DNA of 64,000 nt, taken from the NCBI GenBank assembly GCA_965267335.1, contig OZ253953.1, forward strand, positions 3,968,001-4,032,000, read 5' to 3'. Below, in pieces: positions 61,220 to 64,000 of the stretch. The position numbers were made by a program, and so were the translations under genes. The notes beneath the pieces were generated by a model. The model worked only from the letters and a program-made list of their open reading frames with translations. It was not told the origin of the DNA and did no database searches. Numbering within the stretch: the stretch's first letter is position 1; each line of letters starts with the position of its first letter. The DNA is from G965267335 sp965267335. Its GTDB lineage: Bacteria; Bacteroidota; Bacteroidia; Cytophagales; JAAEPT01.

Positions 61220-62608
61220 ATGCTCTTTAATTCAGTTGAATTTTCTTTTTTTCTGCCAATTGTATTTTTCTTCTACTGGATAGTAGCGAAGGGAAACTTA
61301 AAGCTCCAAAACCTTATTCTACTATGTTCTAGCTACTTTTTTTATGGCTGGTGGGATTGGAGGTTTTTATTTCTAATGTTCTTTAGTTCTATTGTTGACT
61401 ACACCATTGGTCTGAAACTGGAAAACACCGAATCTCAAAAAAAGAGAAGGTTTCTATTGTATGCCAGTATTTTTGTCAACATAGGCTTACTTGGTTTTTT
61501 CAAGTACTACAACTTTTTCATAGAGAGCTTTCAGAACGCTTTTCAGCTTTTTGGATCATCCTTTGATGCATCCCCACTTGACATTGTATTGCCTGTTGGT
61601 ATTAGTTTCTACACTTTCCAGACAATGAGCTATACTATTGATATCTACAATAAAAAACTCGTCCCCACCCGTGATCCCATTAATTTTTTCGTTTACGTAA
61701 GTTTCTTCCCTCAGTTAGTGGCAGGACCAATCGAGCGAGCGAGCAATTTGATTCCACAGTTCTCAAAGGAAAAGTCTTTTGATAATAGTGCCGCTATCTC
61801 CGGATTCAACCAAATTATTTGGGGCTTGTTCAAAAAAATTGTGATTGCAGACTCTCTGGCCCCGGTGGTTGATAATATCTTCGACAACTTTGAGGCCCTA
61901 CCCGGAGGAACTTTATTTCTCGGTTGTTTCTTTTTTGCCATTCAAATTTATTGTGACTTCAGTGGATACTCTGATGTAGCAATCGGTACTGCGAAATTGT
62001 TCGGCATCAACTTAATGACGAATTTCAAATTTCCTTATTTCGCCCGAAACATAGGAGAATTCTGGAGGAGATGGCACATTTCGCTCTCAACCTGGTTCAG
62101 AGACTATATCTACATCCCACTGGGTGGATCACAGACTACAAAAATTGTCGCATTAAGAAACATTTTCATAATCTTCCTGGTGAGTGGTTTTTGGCATGGA
62201 GCAAATGCCACTTTCATCGTTTGGGGACTAGCTCATGCGTTACTATTTGTTCCTTCTTTCGTTTTTGGTACAAATAGGAAATACCAAGTTGAAAAATCCT
62301 TCAGAGTCATTCATGTGCCCCAGATCATGATTACTTTTCTTTTAGTCTGTCTGACCTGGGTATTTTTCCGAGCGGAAACAATTACAGATTCATTGAACTA
62401 CTTCAACAGAATGTTCAGCGAACCCTCTTTGCCATTGGACTATAAGTTTCAAACCATGATTTGTATAATATTTATCATCATGGATTACATGAAAATGAAT
62501 TTTAAGATTGGAAACCAGCAGCTCGCAGGTGTCATCCATTTTATTCTTTTCATACTGACATTGTATAATTTTAAAGAAGCAGCCTCATTCATTTACTTCC
62601 AGTTTTAA
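61220..62608 (+). CDS. MBOAT-family O-acyltransferase (AlgI/DltB type)
   Basis: Protein of 462 aa with about 10-12 transmembrane helices. MLFNSVEFSFFLPIVFFFYW is the standard opening. Core blocks: LLCSSYFFYGWWDWRFL, LPVGISFYTFQTMSYTID, FPQLVAGPIERASNLIPQF, CDFSGYSDVAIG, FWRRWHISLSTWFRDYIYIPLGG, and the catalytic His in VSGFWHGANATFIVWG. MBOAT proteins of this type move acyl groups across the inner membrane to modify a polysaccharide. The SGNH-type gene 3 nt downstream would finish the transfer, as in the AlgI/AlgJ-X and DltB/DltD pairs. Confidence 0.95.
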   Translation: MLFNSVEFSFFLPIVFFFYWIVAKGNLKLQNLILLCSSYFFYGWWDWRFLFLMFFSSIVDYTIGLKLENTESQKKRRFLLYASIFVNIGLLGFFKYYNFFIESFQNAFQLFGSSFDASPLDIVLPVGISFYTFQTMSYTIDIYNKKLVPTRDPINFFVYVSFFPQLVAGPIERASNLIPQFSKEKSFDNSAAISGFNQIIWGLFKKIVIADSLAPVVDNIFDNFEALPGGTLFLGCFFFAIQIYCDFSGYSDVAIGTAKLFGINLMTNFKFPYFARNIGEFWRRWHISLSTWFRDYIYIPLGGSQTTKIVALRNIFIIFLVSGFWHGANATFIVWGLAHALLFVPSFVFGTNRKYQVEKSFRVIHVPQIMITFLLVCLTWVFFRAETITDSLNYFNRMFSEPSLPLDYKFQTMICIIFIIMDYMKMNFKIGNQQLAGVIHFILFILTLYNFKEAASFIYFQF

Positions 62609-62611
62609 AGA

Positions 62612-63517
62612 ATGAAAAAATTTCTAAGCTACATATCGTTTTACTTCATCCTTCCTTATGTTATAATTTTATGCATATACCAATTGACAGTTGATATTCA
62701 GTGGGATTATTTACAAGACTGCCAAAAAAAGGAGGTTAACAGTAGTATTGATAAGATAAATAACAGTAAACAGCGCTGTAATATTATTATTGGCGACTCA
62801 AGAGCGGCTGATGGTATAATTCCCTTTAATGATAACTGGTATAACCTGTCAATCCATGGTTCGGATTTTGTGACTGTATATTACTATCTAAGTAAGATCA
62901 AACCTGAGCTTATTGATACCATTATAATTTCATGTTGCCCTTTTAACTTCAATAGTGTCTCTCACCTGGGAATACTGGAAGAAATTATCAAAGTAGATAC
63001 CCTTGAGTTGTCTCCAAGCTTACCCAGTGGCATAAAACTTTTTGATGATCATGACTATATCAGGGAATATATATTCTCTAAGAAGGTTATTGACTTCAAG
63101 AAAAATATCATAAACCGATCCAATGAACATCAAAAAAAATATGACTCCTTCTCCAAATATGGAATTTGGTGTTCAAACAAAAAAGATGGAAAAAAAGCAT
63201 CTGTATCACAGGACGAGTTTAATAGCAATTGGAAATTCGAAGTGAATGCTCCCAACGAAATCTGCTTTAACAAAATCGTTAATCGGTTTGGAAAATCTTA
63301 CCTAGTTTACTCCACAAGTCCCCACTCAGAAAATGTCAAAGAAATTGACCAAAAGTATTTCAAGGAATTCGAAAATTTCGTTGCACCTAAATTGAATAAA
63401 ACCTGCTTCTACCATTTTGAAAGATTACCGCACGACCTTTTTTCTGATGGTAGCCACATGAACTTTGAAGGTGCCAAAATATGGTCGCAAAAAATCAGGA
63501 ATGACCTCGCTAAATAG
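62612..63517 (+). CDS. SGNH-type protein, partner of the MBOAT enzyme
   Basis: Protein of 301 aa. One N-terminal membrane anchor (FLSYISFYFILPYVIILCIYQL). The extracytoplasmic part has an SGNH/GDSL block with the Ser nucleophile (CNIIIGDSRAADGI) and a C-terminal DxxH-like block (LFSDGSHMNFEGAKIW) giving the Asp and His. This matches DltD/AlgJ-like acetyl-transfer partners. Lies 3 nt after the MBOAT stop. The target polysaccharide is unknown; low GC compared with neighbours (many AAA, ATA and AAT codons) may mark recent transfer. Confidence 0.83.
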   Translation: MKKFLSYISFYFILPYVIILCIYQLTVDIQWDYLQDCQKKEVNSSIDKINNSKQRCNIIIGDSRAADGIIPFNDNWYNLSIHGSDFVTVYYYLSKIKPELIDTIIISCCPFNFNSVSHLGILEEIIKVDTLELSPSLPSGIKLFDDHDYIREYIFSKKVIDFKKNIINRSNEHQKKYDSFSKYGIWCSNKKDGKKASVSQDEFNSNWKFEVNAPNEICFNKIVNRFGKSYLVYSTSPHSENVKEIDQKYFKEFENFVAPKLNKTCFYHFERLPHDLFSDGSHMNFEGAKIWSQKIRNDLAK

Positions 63518-63543
63518 TAGTGAAAGAAAAGTCTTTAGCCCAA

Positions 63544-64000
63544 TTATTTTCGAAGTCTGACCCTTGCCAAAATACTACCTGACACATTGTGCCACACACT
63601 AAAAATAGCTGATGGAACCCCAGTCAAAGCCTGAAAAGAAGCTGATTTTGCGATAACCGCGCCTAATCCTGAGTTTTGCATACCAACTTCTATAGCTATA
63701 GTTTTGGCATTGACAGAATTAGCACCAATCAATATAGCCAAGGCATATCCTATTACAAGTCCGAGTAAATTGTGCAACACTACCGCCCCTGCTACTATTA
63801 GCGGAGTCATTGCTAAAGAATCATGATTAGCGGCTAACAATCCAGCAACAATCAAACTAATACCAATTACCGATACTGCCGGAAATACCGGCTTCACTTT
63901 TTCAATATAAGTTTTGAGCCACAGCCTCAATATGATTCCACTTATGACTGGAATTAGCACAACGATCAATGGCGTCTTCATCAATTGCCAAAATGATAAC
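63544..64000 (-). CDS. Bile acid:sodium symporter-family protein, C-terminal part (cut by window edge)
   Basis: About 152 residues visible; the frame stays open to base 64000 (…SFWQL before MKTPLIV), so the N-terminus is outside the window. At least four transmembrane helices (LIVVLIPVISGIILRLWL, SVIGISLIVAGLLAA, LIVAGAVVLHNLLGLVIGYALAIL) and the BASS-family block TIAIEVGMQNSGLGAVIAKS, which carries the conserved GMQNSGL sodium-site sequence. Transports an organic anion with sodium; substrate unknown. Convergent with the SGNH gene. Confidence 0.88.
   Translation of the reverse strand, partial: LSFWQLMKTPLIVVLIPVISGIILRLWLKTYIEKVKPVFPAVSVIGISLIVAGLLAANHDSLAMTPLIVAGAVVLHNLLGLVIGYALAILIGANSVNAKTIAIEVGMQNSGLGAVIAKSASFQALTGVPSAIFSVWHNVSGSILARVRLRK

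Noticed and set aside
1..64000. tRNA, rRNA, transposase or prophage genes
   Set aside because: No tRNA T-arm motifs with flanking stems, no rRNA-like sequence and no transposase or integrase signature were seen in any gap or frame.

Overview
The window comes from a member of the Bacteroidota, most likely a marine or soil Cytophagales-type gliding bacterium (inference). The evidence is: several very large secreted proteins with type IX secretion (T9SS) C-terminal sorting domains of both type A (YPNP... endings) and type B (gliding-motility-associated domain with FTPNGDG); PKD, SprB-like and lamin-tail modules; Bacteroidota promoters (TTTG, about 19-21 nt, TAnnTTTG); few Shine-Dalgarno sites; and many TTG or GTG starts. 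No tRNA, rRNA, transposase or CRISPR array was seen.

Layout. 1-12.9 kb is mostly housekeeping and envelope genes: an OmpA-family protein, a YfcE-like phosphoesterase, a Lys/Ala-rich basic protein, the run hisS / T9SS type B protein / ybaB / GT2 glycosyltransferase, a PspC-like peptide, an OmpA-TPR lipoprotein, pdhB, a small lipoprotein and a BamA-like outer membrane protein. 12.9-13.3 kb holds a candidate ncRNA or small-peptide gene with its own promoter and terminator. 13.3-14.8 kb is a sigma factor with an overlapping one-TM partner. 14.9-30.8 kb is two giant T9SS cargo genes: a GH8 endoglucanase of 2644 aa with PKD arrays and duplicated carbohydrate-binding-like modules, and a lamin-tail/CotH-kinase protein of about 2590 aa. 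31.4-32.4 kb is a SiaB/SiaC threonine-phosphorylation pair. 33.1-39.4 kb holds an overlooked 44-aa ORF and a cassette of secreted CotH protein, DUF2490, DUF4956 membrane protein, VTC polyphosphate-polymerase-like domain and lipoprotein.

39.5-44.1 kb is one minus-strand run with pyrR, pyrB, a PrxQ peroxiredoxin, an EVE-domain protein and lipoproteins. 44.1-49.2 kb is plus-strand: a PolX with a degenerate polymerase site, a GT9 heptosyltransferase-like protein, a di-haem cytochrome and a secreted protein ending in a Hint (hedgehog/intein) domain. 49.5-52.1 kb is a glycoside hydrolase whose 3' end is duplicated as a 54-bp direct repeat on the far side of an inserted membrane-protein gene. 52.1-60.2 kb is a minus-strand transcript, thrA-thrB-thrC followed 3 nt later by a third CotH protein (with beta-helix) and a small coiled-coil protein. 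60.3-64 kb has a membrane protein, an MBOAT/SGNH O-acylation pair and the C-terminal part of a bile-acid:sodium symporter-family protein.

The most interesting theme is surface phosphorylation and polyphosphate: three CotH-kinase proteins, a VTC domain overlapping a DUF4956 membrane protein, and a SiaB/SiaC switch, all near a giant secreted cellulase-type enzyme. A palindrome GTAA-NN-TTAC lies in the 5' regions of both giant genes and may link their expression. All functional statements are read from sequence by eye; no database search was run.
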